16,817 nt of DNA from Betaproteobacteria bacterium RIFCSPLOWO2_02_FULL_68_150 (GCA_001771975.1 MERE01000157.1:1-16817), one strand, 5' to 3'; positions 1-9,686 are shown, numbered from the stretch's first letter. The notes: a model not told the origin generated them from the sequence alone. Made by a program: numbers and translations.

Positions 1-309
1 GCGCGCCGAGTTCAAGGTCAGCGCGAGGATCACGTCCACGCGCATGCCGACCAGTTCCGCGGCAAGCTCGGGCAGAAACGTCGGATCGGACTCCGAGGAG
101 CGGTACACGATCTCGAGGTTGGTCCCCTCGAGGTAGCCAAGCTCGCGCAATCCCCGCAGAAACGCCCCCCGCTCGCGTGACGGCGGATCGACCAGCGGCT
201 GGTCGATCAGATAGCCCACGCGGTAGATCCGGCGCGGCCCCTGTGCGCGCGCAAGCGCAGGAAACGCGCCGAACAGCCCGAACGCAACGATCGCCTGGCG
301 CCGTTTCAC
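1..309 (-). CDS. ABC transporter substrate-binding protein (PF04392-like), 3' end outside window
   Basis: This is the N-terminal 103 residues of a probable periplasmic solute-binding protein; the rest lies beyond the left edge. The product starts with a basic stretch (MKRRQ), then a hydrophobic segment (residues 6-19) and an Ala-Arg-Ala signal-peptidase site at about 20-22, so it should be exported. The mature part has the beginning typical of the family: a YRVGYL strand, a GLRELGY helix, NLEIVYR, then LAAELV and VDVILA. Many high-GC Proteobacteria carry large numbers of such proteins, often without a linked permease, and the ligand cannot be told. An in-frame ATG at 330 would give seven more residues. 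I prefer the GTG at 309 because family members usually begin with MKRR-type sequence and because the predicted transcript start (about 337) leaves almost no leader for the ATG. Family assignment is from recognition of sequence pattern, without a search. Confidence 0.8.
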   Translation of the reverse strand, partial: MKRRQAIVAFGLFGAFPALARAQGPRRIYRVGYLIDQPLVDPPSRERGAFLRGLRELGYLEGTNLEIVYRSSESDPTFLPELAAELVGMRVDVILALTLNSAR

Positions 310-343
310 TCGGTTGCCCCGCGCGAGCATCAATGACGCGCGG

Positions 344-372
344 ACTCTACTCCGCGCCGCGCCGGCCGGCAA
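344..372 (-). promoter_or_regulatory. candidate sigma70 promoter for the ABC substrate-binding gene
   Basis: On the minus strand TTGCCG (372-367) is followed after 17 bases by TAGAGT (349-344), which puts the start near 337. The gene might instead be read through from the tRNA cluster, since no terminator is visible after tRNA-His. The spacing is ideal but both boxes are imperfect in a very G+C-rich setting. Confidence 0.4.
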
Positions 373-393
373 TGCGGTGGCCGGGAAATGGGA

Positions 394-469
394 TGGGGTG
401 ACCGATGGGACTCGAACCCACAACAACCGGAATCACAATCCGGGACTCTACCTTTGAGCTACGGTCACC
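394..469 (-). tRNA. tRNA-His (GUG)
   Basis: The minus strand folds as a complete tRNA with anticodon GTG inside the arm CCGGA-TTGTGAT-TCCGG. The T arm carries GTTCGAG, the 7-bp acceptor stem is GTGACCG/CGGTCAC, and CCA is encoded. An additional G at position -1 (469) opposite discriminator C73 is the identity element of histidine tRNAs, so the gene is taken from 469. It is the last of three tRNAs in transcription order. Confidence 0.97.
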
Positions 470-485
470 ACTGTTGCCGCGATTC

Positions 486-562
486 TGGCCTGCCCGGCGG
501 GACTCGAACCCACAACCCCCAGCTTAGAAGGCTGGTGCTCTATCCGGTTGAGCTACGGGCAG
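486..562 (-). tRNA. tRNA-Arg (UCU)
   Basis: The minus strand gives a full cloverleaf. The acceptor stem is CTGCCCG/CGGGCAG with discriminator G and encoded CCA. The anticodon arm CCAGC-CTTCTAA-GCTGG carries TCT, and the T arm has GTTCGAG. It decodes AGA/AGG, rare codons in a genome this rich in G+C. It is the middle gene of the cluster, 16 bases before tRNA-His. Confidence 0.97.
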
Positions 563-579
563 TTGCCGGGCCGGATCCT

Positions 580-656
580 TGGTCGGGGTGGGGAGATTCG
601 AACTCCCGACATCTTGCTCCCAAAGCAAGCGCGCTACCGGGCTGCGCTACACCCCG
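580..656 (-). tRNA. tRNA-Pro (UGG)
   Basis: On the minus strand a cloverleaf starts with CGGGGTG, pairing with CACCCCG, followed by discriminator A and encoded CCA. The anticodon arm CTTGC-TTTGGGA-GCAAG carries TGG. The D arm begins TAGCGCAG as in bacterial proline tRNAs. It is the first tRNA after the promoter at 669-697 and is read together with the Arg and His tRNAs. E. coli also groups Arg, His and Pro tRNAs (with a Leu tRNA), though in a different order. Confidence 0.97.
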
Positions 657-668
657 AGAAGGGCCGCC

Positions 669-697
669 ATGATACGCCTCGCCCCTGCACTCGGCAA
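669..697 (-). promoter_or_regulatory. promoter of the Pro-Arg-His tRNA cluster
   Basis: On the minus strand TTGCCG (697-692) and TATCAT (674-669) are separated by exactly 17 bases, and tRNA-Pro begins 12 bases after the -10 box. The bases just after the -10 box are GGCGGC. Such a G+C-rich discriminator is the known mark of stable-RNA promoters that ppGpp and DksA repress. The regulation itself is inferred. Confidence 0.7.
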
Positions 698-744
698 TTG
701 CAAGTCCCGGATTCGTCTGCCTTTCGCGGCGGCGCCGAGTTCCC

Positions 745-773
745 TTGCGGCACCCCACCTTTTCTGCTACAAA
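745..773 (+). promoter_or_regulatory. promoter of dksA (extended -10)
   Basis: TTGCGG (745-750) and TACAAA (768-773) are separated by 17 bases, and a TG at 765-766 forms an extended -10 element. Transcription would start near 780, leaving a leader of about 27 bases before the dksA start. No competing promoter was seen between the tRNA promoter and dksA. Confidence 0.65.
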
Positions 774-806
774 GAGCGCCTTTCATTTTTGCCTAACGCG
801 AGGGAA

Positions 807-1232
807 ATGCCTTTGGATCTGACCCGCAAGAGCTTCGCGCCCTATGTCGCGAAAAAGGGCGAGGAGTACATGAACGCGAAGCAGCGGTCGCACTTCCGCA
901 AGATCCTGGAGAGCATCAAATCCGAGCTTTCCGAGGAGATCGACCGCACCGTGCATACGATGCAGGACGAGGCCACGGTGTTCGCCGACCCGAACGACCG
1001 CGCCAGCCAGGAGTCCGACATGGCGCTCGAGCTGAGGAACCGGGACCGCGAGCGCAAGCTGATCAAGAAAATCGACGAGACCATCGCGCGCATCGACGCC
1101 ACCGAGTACGGCTATTGCGACAGCTGCGGCGTCGAGATCGGCCTCAAGCGCCTCGAGGCGCGCCCGACCGCGACGCTGTGCATCGATTGCAAGACGCTGG
1201 ATGAGATGAGGGAGCGCCAGGTCGCGAAGTAA
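807..1232 (+). CDS. dksA: RNA polymerase-binding transcription factor DksA
   Basis: DksA inserts a coiled coil into the RNA polymerase secondary channel and, with ppGpp, represses rRNA/tRNA promoters and activates amino-acid biosynthesis promoters. The 141-residue product has the coiled-coil region (about 24-100), the tip motif DPNDRAS with Asp61, Asp64 and Ala66 (the family DxxDxA signature), and the ELRNRDRERKLIKKI helix. The C4 zinc finger is complete: Cys104, Cys107, Cys125 and Cys128 within CDSCGVEIG and CIDC. All four cysteines are present, so this is the zinc-binding form, not a Cys-poor DksA2. The N-terminus is shorter than in E. coli, while EEYMN is conserved. The ATG at 807 has GAGGG only two bases upstream. 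A TTG two codons later (813) would have better spacing, so the exact start is open. The frame stays open far upstream through the tRNA genes, which is not coding. A terminator follows. Confidence 0.96.
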   Translation: MPLDLTRKSFAPYVAKKGEEYMNAKQRSHFRKILESIKSELSEEIDRTVHTMQDEATVFADPNDRASQESDMALELRNRDRERKLIKKIDETIARIDATEYGYCDSCGVEIGLKRLEARPTATLCIDCKTLDEMRERQVAK

Positions 1233-1251
1233 CCGGGGCGCTGCAGAACGC

Positions 1252-1279
1252 AAAAAAGGCGCCCGCGGCGCCTTTTTTT
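1252..1279. terminator. bidirectional intrinsic terminator between dksA and pnp
   Basis: GGCGCC (1258-1263), a three-base CGC loop and GGCGCC (1267-1272) are flanked by six A on the left and seven T on the right. Either strand therefore reads as a G+C-rich hairpin followed by a U tract. It lies 20 bases after the dksA stop and 23 bases beyond the pnp stop of the converging gene, and can serve both. Confidence 0.92.
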
Positions 1280-1301
1280 GTGTCGCGCGGGAACGCGGCG
1301 C

Positions 1302-3407
1302 TCAGCCTGACTTGGCCGCCTCCTGCGCCGCCACCGCCTTCATCGACAGGCGCACGCGCCCCTTGTCGTCGGCCTCGAGCACCTTGACCCTGACCGACTG
1401 GCCCTCCTTGAGGTGATCGGACACGGCGTTGACGCGCTCGTGGCTGATCTGCGAGATGTGCAGCAGGCCGTCGCGCCCGGGGAGCAGCTGAACGATGGCG
1501 CCGAAATCGAGCAGCCGGAGCACGGTCCCCTCGTAGACCTTGCCCACCTCGACGTCCGCGGTGAGATCCTGGATGCGCTTGCGCGCCGCCTCGCCGCCCT
1601 CGGCCACGACGCAGGCGATGCTGATGGTGCCGTCGTCCTCGATCTCGATCGTAGTGCCGGTCTCCTCCTGGATGCCGCGGATCACCACGCCACCCTTGCC
1701 GATCACGTCGCGGATCTTGTCCGGGTTGATCTTGATCTTGATGATGCGCGGCGCGAAGCTCGACAGCTCGCTGCGCGAGCCCTCGATGCCGCTCTTCATC
1801 TTCTGCAGGATGCCGAGCCGCGCCTCGCGCGCCTGGTCGAGCGCGATCTTCATGATGCCCTTGTTGATCGACTCGATCTTCAGGTCCATCTGCAGCGCGG
1901 TGATGCCCTGCTCGGTCCCGGCGACCTTGAAGTCCATGTCGCCGAGGTGGTCCTCGTCGCCGAGGATGTCCGAGAGCACCGCGAAGCGGTTGCCTTCCTT
2001 GATCAGGCCCATCGCGACACCCGCGACGTGTGCCTTGATCGGCACGCCGGCATCCATCAGCGCGAGGCTGCCGCCGCACACCGAGGCCATCGACGAAGAG
2101 CCGTTCGATTCGGTGATCTCCGACACCACCCGGAGCGAGTAGCCGAAGTCTTCCGCCTTGGGCAGCAGGCCGATCAGCGCCCGCTTGGCCAGGCGCCCGT
2201 GCCCGATCTCGCGGCGCTTGGTGAAGCCGTAGCGCCCGGTCTCGCCGGTGGCGTAGGGCGGCATGTTGTAGTGGAACATGAAGCGCTCGCGGTACTCGCC
2301 GGCCAGCGCGTCGATGATCTGCTCGTCGCGCCCGGTGCCGAGCGTCACCGTGACCAGCGCCTGCGTCTCGCCGCGGGTGAAAAGCGCCGAGCCGTGCGTG
2401 CGGGGCAGGACTCCGACTCGCGTCGTGACCGGTCGCACGGTGCGCGTGTCGCGACCGTCGATGCGCGGTTCGCCGTCGAGGATCTGGCCGCGCACGATGC
2501 CCGATTCGAGCGCAAAGCAGATGTCCTTCACGGACTGCGCCGTGGGTCCGCCTTCCTGGCCGGCGCCGACCGCCTCGAACACCCGTTTCCAGATGGCGTC
2601 GATCGCCTCCGCGCGCGCCTTTTTCTGCATGATGCGGAATGCCGCGCGCAGCTCGGATTCGGCAAGCTCCTTGACGCGGGCGATCAGGGCCTCGTCCTTG
2701 GGCGGCGCCTGCCATTGCCACGCCGGCTTGCCGGCGACCTCGGCGAGCTGGTTGATCGCCTCGATCGCCGCCTGCATCTGCTCGTGGCCGTAGACCACGC
2801 CGCCGAGCATCACGTCCTCGGAAAGCTCGAGCGCTTCGGACTCCACCATCATCACGCCCTGCTCGGTGCCCGCAACCACGAGATTGAGCTTCGAATCCTT
2901 CAGCTGGGTCATGGTCGGGTTGAGGACGTACTGGCCGTCGAGGTAGCCGACGCGGCAGGCGCCGATCGGGCCGTTGAACGGGATGCCGGAAAGCGTGAGC
3001 GCCGCCGATACGGCGATCATCGCCGGAATGTCGGAGTCCACCTCCGGGTTCAGCGACAGGACCTGCGCCACGACCTGCACCTCGTTGTAGAAGCCGTCCG
3101 GGAAAAGCGGCCGGATGGGCCGGTCAATCAGGCGTGAGGTCAGGATTTCCTTTTCGGTGGGCCGGCCTTCGCGCTTGAAGAAGCCTCCGGGGATCTTGCC
3201 CGCGGCATAGGTCTTCTCAGCGTAGTCGACGGTCAGCGGAAAGAAATCCTGTCCGAGCTTGGCCGATTTCGACGCCGTCACCGCGGCGAGCACGACGGTG
3301 TCTTCCATGCGGCACAGCACTGCGCCGTGCGCCTGGCGCGCGATCTCGCCGGTTTCCAGGGTGATTTGATGCGCGCCGTAGGCAAATGTCTTTTTGATCG
3401 GGTTCAA
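1302..3407 (-). CDS. pnp: polyribonucleotide nucleotidyltransferase (PNPase)
   Basis: PNPase degrades RNA 3'-to-5' by phosphorolysis and is a core enzyme of mRNA decay, often with RNase E. The 701-residue product matches the usual ~700. It has two RNase PH-like domains: the first contains the FFPLTVDY, KIPGGFF and SRLIDRPIRPLFP motifs, the second contains GRDTRTVRPV, GSALFTRGETQAL and CGGSLALMDAGVP. A KH domain follows at about 556-618 with VIGKGG at 568-573, then an S1 domain at about 619-695 (DGLLHISQI). The start is TTG (3407-3405), preceded by AAGGA at 7-base spacing. No ATG or GTG lies in frame before the first conserved motifs. It is the last gene of the block, 82 bases after rpsO, with a hairpin in the gap. 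In E. coli PNPase represses its own mRNA after RNase III cuts the leader; the layout here is compatible with that but does not prove it. Confidence 0.97.
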   Translation of the reverse strand: MNPIKKTFAYGAHQITLETGEIARQAHGAVLCRMEDTVVLAAVTASKSAKLGQDFFPLTVDYAEKTYAAGKIPGGFFKREGRPTEKEILTSRLIDRPIRPLFPDGFYNEVQVVAQVLSLNPEVDSDIPAMIAVSAALTLSGIPFNGPIGACRVGYLDGQYVLNPTMTQLKDSKLNLVVAGTEQGVMMVESEALELSEDVMLGGVVYGHEQMQAAIEAINQLAEVAGKPAWQWQAPPKDEALIARVKELAESELRAAFRIMQKKARAEAIDAIWKRVFEAVGAGQEGGPTAQSVKDICFALESGIVRGQILDGEPRIDGRDTRTVRPVTTRVGVLPRTHGSALFTRGETQALVTVTLGTGRDEQIIDALAGEYRERFMFHYNMPPYATGETGRYGFTKRREIGHGRLAKRALIGLLPKAEDFGYSLRVVSEITESNGSSSMASVCGGSLALMDAGVPIKAHVAGVAMGLIKEGNRFAVLSDILGDEDHLGDMDFKVAGTEQGITALQMDLKIESINKGIMKIALDQAREARLGILQKMKSGIEGSRSELSSFAPRIIKIKINPDKIRDVIGKGGVVIRGIQEETGTTIEIEDDGTISIACVVAEGGEAARKRIQDLTADVEVGKVYEGTVLRLLDFGAIVQLLPGRDGLLHISQISHERVNAVSDHLKEGQSVRVKVLEADDKGRVRLSMKAVAAQEAAKSG

Positions 3408-3414
3408 ATTGGAG

Positions 3415-3419
3415 TCCTT
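3415..3419 (-). promoter_or_regulatory. ribosome-binding site fixing the TTG start of pnp
   Basis: On the minus strand AAGGA (3419-3415) stands seven bases before the TTG at 3407. This is the best Shine-Dalgarno match in the gap and supports TTG as the true start. Confidence 0.7.
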
Positions 3420-3441
3420 CGCGTGGGAGTGCCGGCGGACA

Positions 3442-3462
3442 CGCTCATCCTGGCGATGAGCG
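3442..3462 (-). promoter_or_regulatory. hairpin in the rpsO-pnp gap (pnp leader)
   Basis: CGCTCATC (3442-3449) and GATGAGCG (3455-3462) form a perfect 8-bp stem with a five-base loop. On the transcript it lies 35 bases before the pnp start. No U tract follows on the minus strand, so it is not an ordinary terminator. The same position in E. coli holds the rpsO terminator and the RNase III-cut pnp leader. A role in processing or attenuation is inferred. Confidence 0.55.
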
Positions 3463-3489
3463 CGCGTGGCTACGACATGTGGGGAAGTG

Positions 3490-3759
3490 CTACTTGCGCA
3501 AACCGAGCCGCTCGATCAGCGCACGGTACTTGTCGGCGTCCGCGCGCTTGAGGTAATCGAGCAGCTTTCTGCGCTGGCTGACCAGCATGAGCAGCCCGCG
3601 CCGGGAGTGGTGATCCTTGACGTGGGATTTGAAATGTCCGCCAAGACCATTGATGCGCTCGGTGATGAGCGCGATCTGGACTTCGGGTGATCCGGTATCG
3701 TTGCCGGATCTCTGGTACTGCTTGACCACTTGCGCTTTTTGCGCGACCTGCAAAGCCAT
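3490..3759 (-). CDS. rpsO: 30S ribosomal protein S15
   Basis: S15 binds 16S rRNA at the central three-way junction early in 30S assembly. The 89-residue product has the family length and the conserved DTGSPEVQIA, HxxxHxxDHHSRRGLL and LVSQRRKLLDYL motifs. The start is the ATG at 3759, ten bases after AAGGAG. An upstream in-frame extension to 3942 exists but overlaps truB and lacks any S15 homology. The gene sits between truB and pnp, as in E. coli. A candidate promoter of its own lies just upstream. E. coli S15 represses its own translation through a pseudoknot around its start; I did not find convincing evidence for or against this here. Confidence 0.98.
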   Translation of the reverse strand: MALQVAQKAQVVKQYQRSGNDTGSPEVQIALITERINGLGGHFKSHVKDHHSRRGLLMLVSQRRKLLDYLKRADADKYRALIERLGLRK

Positions 3760-3787
3760 GCTCGCAATTCTCCTTGGGTAAGCGGGA

Positions 3788-3817
3788 ATTTTAGCCGATA
3801 AGCGCTTCAACCCACAA
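3788..3817 (-). promoter_or_regulatory. candidate promoter of rpsO
   Basis: In the 47-base truB-rpsO gap the minus strand reads TAAAAT (3793-3788), five of six matches to the -10 consensus. TTGTGG (3817-3812) lies 18 bases upstream, inside the end of truB. The start would be near 3781, just before the rpsO Shine-Dalgarno sequence. E. coli rpsO also has a promoter in this position. Confidence 0.5.
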
Positions 3818-4742
3818 GGTTTTTCCGGCTTGCCGAGGCGTGCGCTGCGGCCTGCGCGGCCTCCGCCAGCACTCTCAACGGGCGCAGCTCGCCGCTCGCG
3901 ACAACCTCGCCAAGTCCGAGGAGGCCATCGCTCGGATTCCACACCTGGCAGCGCCCCGCCGCCGCGCCGGGGGCGGCCACCTTCTGGCCGTGCGCGAAGC
4001 GCTGCGCCGCGACCGCCTCGAGCGTCACGCGCGGCAGGCCGGCGAGCAGCGCCGGAACCGGGAGCAGGTGCCGATCCCGTTCGGCTTCATCGAGCGTCTC
4101 GAGCGCTTCGAGGGTGATGGCGTCGCAGACGCGGAACCCGCCCGCAGCGACGCGGCGCAGCTCTGCCAGGTGCGCCACGGTGCCGAGCGCGACGCCGAGG
4201 TCGATCGCCAGCGCACGTACGTAGGTTCCCTTGGAACAGCGCAGCCGCAGGCCCAATCTGTCGCCGTCGCGCGCCAGGAGCTCAAGTGCGCTGATCACCA
4301 CGCGGCGCGGCGCACGCTCGATTTCGATTCCCTGCCGCGCCAGTTCGTAGAGCGGCCGGCCGCGATGCTTGAGCGCGGAATACATCGGGGGAACCTGGTC
4401 GATGGCGCCGCGAAACTGCGCCAGCGCCTGCTCCAGCCGCGCCGGGTCGAGCGCGACCTTGCGCCGCTCCAGCACCTCGCCCTCGGCGTCGCCCGTAGCG
4501 GTGCTGACGCCGAGGCGAACCTGCGCCTCGTATTCCTTTTCTGATTCGAGCAGGCAGGCGGAGAACTTGGTCGCCTCGCCGAAGAGTACCGGCAGCAGCC
4601 CCGAGGCGAGCGGATCGAGGGTTCCTGCGTGCCCTGCCTTTTCGGCGCGGAACAGTCGTTTCGCCCGCTGCAGCGCCGCGTTCGAGGTGATGCCGCGCGG
4701 CTTGTCGAGCAACAGCAGGGCGTCGAGCCGCCGCCGCGTCAC
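3807..4742 (-). CDS. truB: tRNA pseudouridine(55) synthase TruB
   Basis: TruB makes pseudouridine 55 in the T loop of nearly all elongator tRNAs and also acts as a tRNA folding chaperone. The product has 311 residues, close to the 314 of E. coli. It begins with LLLDKPRGITSN. The catalytic aspartate is Asp43 in GHAGTLDPLASGLLP, and the later YSALKHRGRPLYELARQG and CSKGTYVRALAIDLG motifs are all present. A C-terminal region of about 65 residues fits the PUA-like end. The start is GTG (4742), which overlaps the rbfA stop as GTGA, so translational coupling is likely. Confidence 0.97.
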   Translation of the reverse strand: MTRRRLDALLLLDKPRGITSNAALQRAKRLFRAEKAGHAGTLDPLASGLLPVLFGEATKFSACLLESEKEYEAQVRLGVSTATGDAEGEVLERRKVALDPARLEQALAQFRGAIDQVPPMYSALKHRGRPLYELARQGIEIERAPRRVVISALELLARDGDRLGLRLRCSKGTYVRALAIDLGVALGTVAHLAELRRVAAGGFRVCDAITLEALETLDEAERDRHLLPVPALLAGLPRVTLEAVAAQRFAHGQKVAAPGAAAGRCQVWNPSDGLLGLGEVVASGELRPLRVLAEAAQAAAHASASRKNLVG

Positions 4743-5104
4743 CGCTTGGGCTGCACGCTGTCGATCAACTGCGAGAGGCGGGCGCCGCGCTCGATCGACT
4801 CGTCGTAGACGAAGCGCAGTTGCGGCGTGACGTAGAGCTGGATGCTGCGGCCCAGCTGCGAGCGCAGGAACCCGGCCGCGCGCTTGAGCCCGGCCGCCGC
4901 CTCCGGCACGTGCGCCGGATCCAGACAGGTGAAGTAAACCGTGGCGTGCTGGCAGTCGGGCGACATCTCGACCGCGGTGAGCGTCACCATGCCGACGCGC
5001 GGGTCGCGCAGCTCGCGGCGCATGATCTCGGACAGCACGCGCTGGATCTGATCGCCGACCCGCATTCCCCTGCCGCTCCCCGTGCGGCTGCCCGGGCGCG
5101 CCAT
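4739..5104 (-). CDS. rbfA: 30S ribosome-binding factor RbfA
   Basis: RbfA binds the immature 30S subunit near the 5' helix of 16S rRNA and is needed for late maturation and cold growth. The product has 121 residues, in the family range. It shows the single KH-like fold pattern: VGDQIQRVLSEIMRREL, RDPRVGMVTLTAVEMSPD, ATVYFTCL, then a helix and LRFVYDES. The basic N-terminal tail (1-14) is variable in the family. A second Met at residue 14 is a possible alternative start, but the first ATG has AGGCGG three bases upstream. It starts seven bases after the infB stop and overlaps truB by four bases. Confidence 0.96.
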   Translation of the reverse strand: MARPGSRTGSGRGMRVGDQIQRVLSEIMRRELRDPRVGMVTLTAVEMSPDCQHATVYFTCLDPAHVPEAAAGLKRAAGFLRSQLGRSIQLYVTPQLRFVYDESIERGARLSQLIDSVQPKR

Positions 5105-5111
5105 GGACCGC

Positions 5112-7661
<2,550 letters not shown>

Positions 7662-7663
7662 GT

Positions 7664-9178
7664 TTACTGCACCCCCTTGGGCGTCGCATCGGCGGCGACC
7701 GCTTCATCGGCAAACCAGTGCGCGCGCGCCGCCATGATCAGGCCCTTGGCGCGCTCGCCGTCGATGCCGCTCAATTCCGACAGTTCGTCCACCGCGAGAT
7801 CCGCGAGGTCGTCGCGCATCTTGACGCCGCCCGCCGCAAGCCTGGCGGCGAGCTGCGTATCCATGCCCTCCAGCTTGAGCAGCTCCGGATCGACGCCTTC
7901 GAGGCTCTCCTCGCTCGCGATCGCCTGTACCAGCAGCGCGTTGCGCGCGCGGCTGCGCAGCTCGTTGACCGTGTTCTCGTCGAAGCCGTCGATCTCGAGC
8001 ATTTCGTTGATCGGCACGTAGGCCACTTCCTCGAGCGTCGCAAAGCCTTCCTGGATCAGGATCTCCGCGACTTCCTCGTCGACGTCGAGCTTCTCCATGA
8101 ACAGCCCCTTGACGCGGGCCGACTCCTCCTGCTGCTTGCGGGTGGACTCCTCCTCGGTCATGAGGTTGATGGTCCAGCCGGTCAGCTCGGAGGCGAGCCG
8201 CACGTTCTGTCCGCTGCGGCCGATCGCGATGGCGAGATTCTCCTCGTCCACCACCACGTCCATCGAATGCTTTTCCTCGTCCACCAGGATCGAGCTCACT
8301 TCGGCCGGCGCCAGCGCGCCGATCACGAACTGCGCCGGATCCGCCGACCACAGCACGATGTCGACGCGTTCGCCGGCCAGTTCCTGGGTTACCGCCTGCA
8401 CCCGCGAGCCGCGCATGCCGACGCAGGTGCCGATCGGGTCGATGCGCTTGTCGTTGCTGTGCACGCCGATCTTGGCGCGGATGCCGGGATCGCGCGCCGC
8501 CGACTTGATCTCGAGCAGCCCTTCCTCGATTTCCGGCACTTCCAGCTCGAACAGTTTCATGATGAACTGCGGCGCGGTGCGCGACAGGATCAGCTGCGGG
8601 CCGCGCGCGCCGCGGTCGATCTTCATCACCCAGGCGCGCACGCGATCGCCCGAGCGCAGGTTCTCCTTCGGGATCATCTGCTCGCGCGGCAGCAGCGCTT
8701 CGAGCCGGCCGGACTCCACGATCGCGCTGCCGCGCTCCATGCGCTTGATGGTTCCGGTGACCAGCTCGTCGCCGCGCGACAGGAAATCGTTCAGGATCTG
8801 CTCGCGCTCGGCATCGCGGATGCGCTGCAGGATCACCTGTTTGGCCGCCTGCGCGCCGATGCGGCCGAACTCGATCGGCTCGAGCGGTTCCTCGACGAAA
8901 TCCTCGAGCTTGGCGTCGGGCTTGCGCTCGAGCGCTGCGCCCAGCCCGAGCTGCGACGCCGGCGCCTCGATCAGTTCGTCGGGCACCACCTTCCAGCGGC
9001 GGAAGGAATCGTAATGGCCCGTGTTGCGGTCGATCGCCACGCGCACATCGACGTCCTCGGCAAAGCGCTTCTTGGTGGCCGAGGCAAGTGCGAGCTCGAG
9101 CGCACCGAACACGACGTCGCGGTTGACGTTCTTCTCGCGCGCCAGCGCGTCCACCAGCAACAAGATCTCTCGACTCAT
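7664..9178 (-). CDS. nusA: transcription termination/antitermination factor NusA
   Basis: NusA binds RNA polymerase and nascent RNA, enhances pausing and hairpin termination, and joins antitermination complexes. The product has 504 residues (E. coli 495). It has the N-terminal RNAP-binding domain (1-130), an S1 domain (about 135-200), KH1 with GMRGSR (254-259) and KH2 with AIGRSGQN (318-324). Two C-terminal helix-hairpin-helix acidic repeats (about 365-490) follow, as in Gamma- and Betaproteobacteria. The start ATG at 9178 has GAGGGA at six-base spacing. It lies 15 bases after rimP and two before infB. In E. coli NusA regulates its own operon by termination in the leader; a terminator does stand in front of rimP here. 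Confidence 0.97.
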   Translation of the reverse strand: MSREILLLVDALAREKNVNRDVVFGALELALASATKKRFAEDVDVRVAIDRNTGHYDSFRRWKVVPDELIEAPASQLGLGAALERKPDAKLEDFVEEPLEPIEFGRIGAQAAKQVILQRIRDAEREQILNDFLSRGDELVTGTIKRMERGSAIVESGRLEALLPREQMIPKENLRSGDRVRAWVMKIDRGARGPQLILSRTAPQFIMKLFELEVPEIEEGLLEIKSAARDPGIRAKIGVHSNDKRIDPIGTCVGMRGSRVQAVTQELAGERVDIVLWSADPAQFVIGALAPAEVSSILVDEEKHSMDVVVDEENLAIAIGRSGQNVRLASELTGWTINLMTEEESTRKQQEESARVKGLFMEKLDVDEEVAEILIQEGFATLEEVAYVPINEMLEIDGFDENTVNELRSRARNALLVQAIASEESLEGVDPELLKLEGMDTQLAARLAAGGVKMRDDLADLAVDELSELSGIDGERAKGLIMAARAHWFADEAVAADATPKGVQ

Positions 9179-9193
9179 CGATCGTCCCTCAAG

Positions 9194-9628
9194 TCACACC
9201 TCCGGAACGAGCCGCGCCCGTTCCATCGCATCCAGCTGCAGCGCCACCGCCTCGCCGTCGACCTCGAGCGTGACCACGCCCTGAGCCACCCCGCGCACCC
9301 GGCCGACGTAGCGGCGGCGCCCGGTTTCGTCGGGCTGGCGCATGCGCACATCGGCGCGCTGGCCGGCGAAGCGGGCAAAATCGCGTTCGCCGCGCAGCGG
9401 CCGGTCGAGGCCCGGCGACGACACCTCCAGCCGGTCATAGTCGATGCCCTCGACCGCCAGCACGCGCTGCAGCTGGCGGCTCACCCCGGCACAGTCGTCC
9501 ACGCTGACGCCGCCCGGCTTGTCGAGGAAAATCCGCACCAGGCGCCCCCGCTGGGACACTTGCGTGTCCACCAGCTCGTAGCCCATGCCGTGCACGGTAG
9601 ATTCCAGGACCTCAGCCAGCGTCGTCAT
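9194..9628 (-). CDS. rimP: ribosome maturation factor RimP
   Basis: RimP helps assemble the 3' domain of the 30S subunit. The product has 144 residues (about 150 is usual). It shows the N-terminal alpha/beta domain with LESTVHGMGYELVD, RIFLDKPGGVSVDDCAGVSR and LEVSSPGLDRPL, followed by the small SH3-like C-terminal domain (RYVGRVRGV, VTLEVDGEAVALQLD). I chose the ATG at 9628. The frame is open up to 9715, but that part overlaps the rluB end and the terminator and lacks homology. The Shine-Dalgarno sequence is weak. It is the first gene of the nusA-infB block, and no tRNA precedes it. Confidence 0.93.
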   Translation of the reverse strand: MTTLAEVLESTVHGMGYELVDTQVSQRGRLVRIFLDKPGGVSVDDCAGVSRQLQRVLAVEGIDYDRLEVSSPGLDRPLRGERDFARFAGQRADVRMRQPDETGRRRYVGRVRGVAQGVVTLEVDGEAVALQLDAMERARLVPEV

Positions 9629-9644
9629 TGCCGTTTCCGGCGGC

Positions 9645-9672
9645 ACAAACAAAAAATGGGCCGAAGCCCATC
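9645..9672 (-). terminator. intrinsic terminator between rluB and rimP
   Basis: On the minus strand ATGGGC, a TTCG tetraloop and GCCCAT (9671-9656) are followed directly by a run of T (9656-9651). The UUCG loop and U tract make a textbook terminator. It stands 28 bases after the rluB stop and ends about 17-22 bases before rimP, so it can end the rluB operon or attenuate transcription into rimP. Confidence 0.88.
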
Positions 9673-9686
9673 CCCAAAACGTTTGA

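Noticed and set aside
361..393. Possible hairpin (CCGGCC...GGCCGG) after tRNA-His as a terminator
   Set aside because: No U tract follows and G+C-rich complementarity is expected by chance here; it also overlaps the candidate promoter of the ABC gene.
579..806. In-frame upstream extension of dksA by 76 codons
   Set aside because: It runs through tRNA-Pro and both promoters and has no DksA homology; the start is at 807 (or TTG 813).
1413..3137. 574-codon plus-strand open frame opposite pnp
   Set aside because: Low-complexity antisense product of the pnp codon bias, no recognisable domain, no ribosome-binding site.
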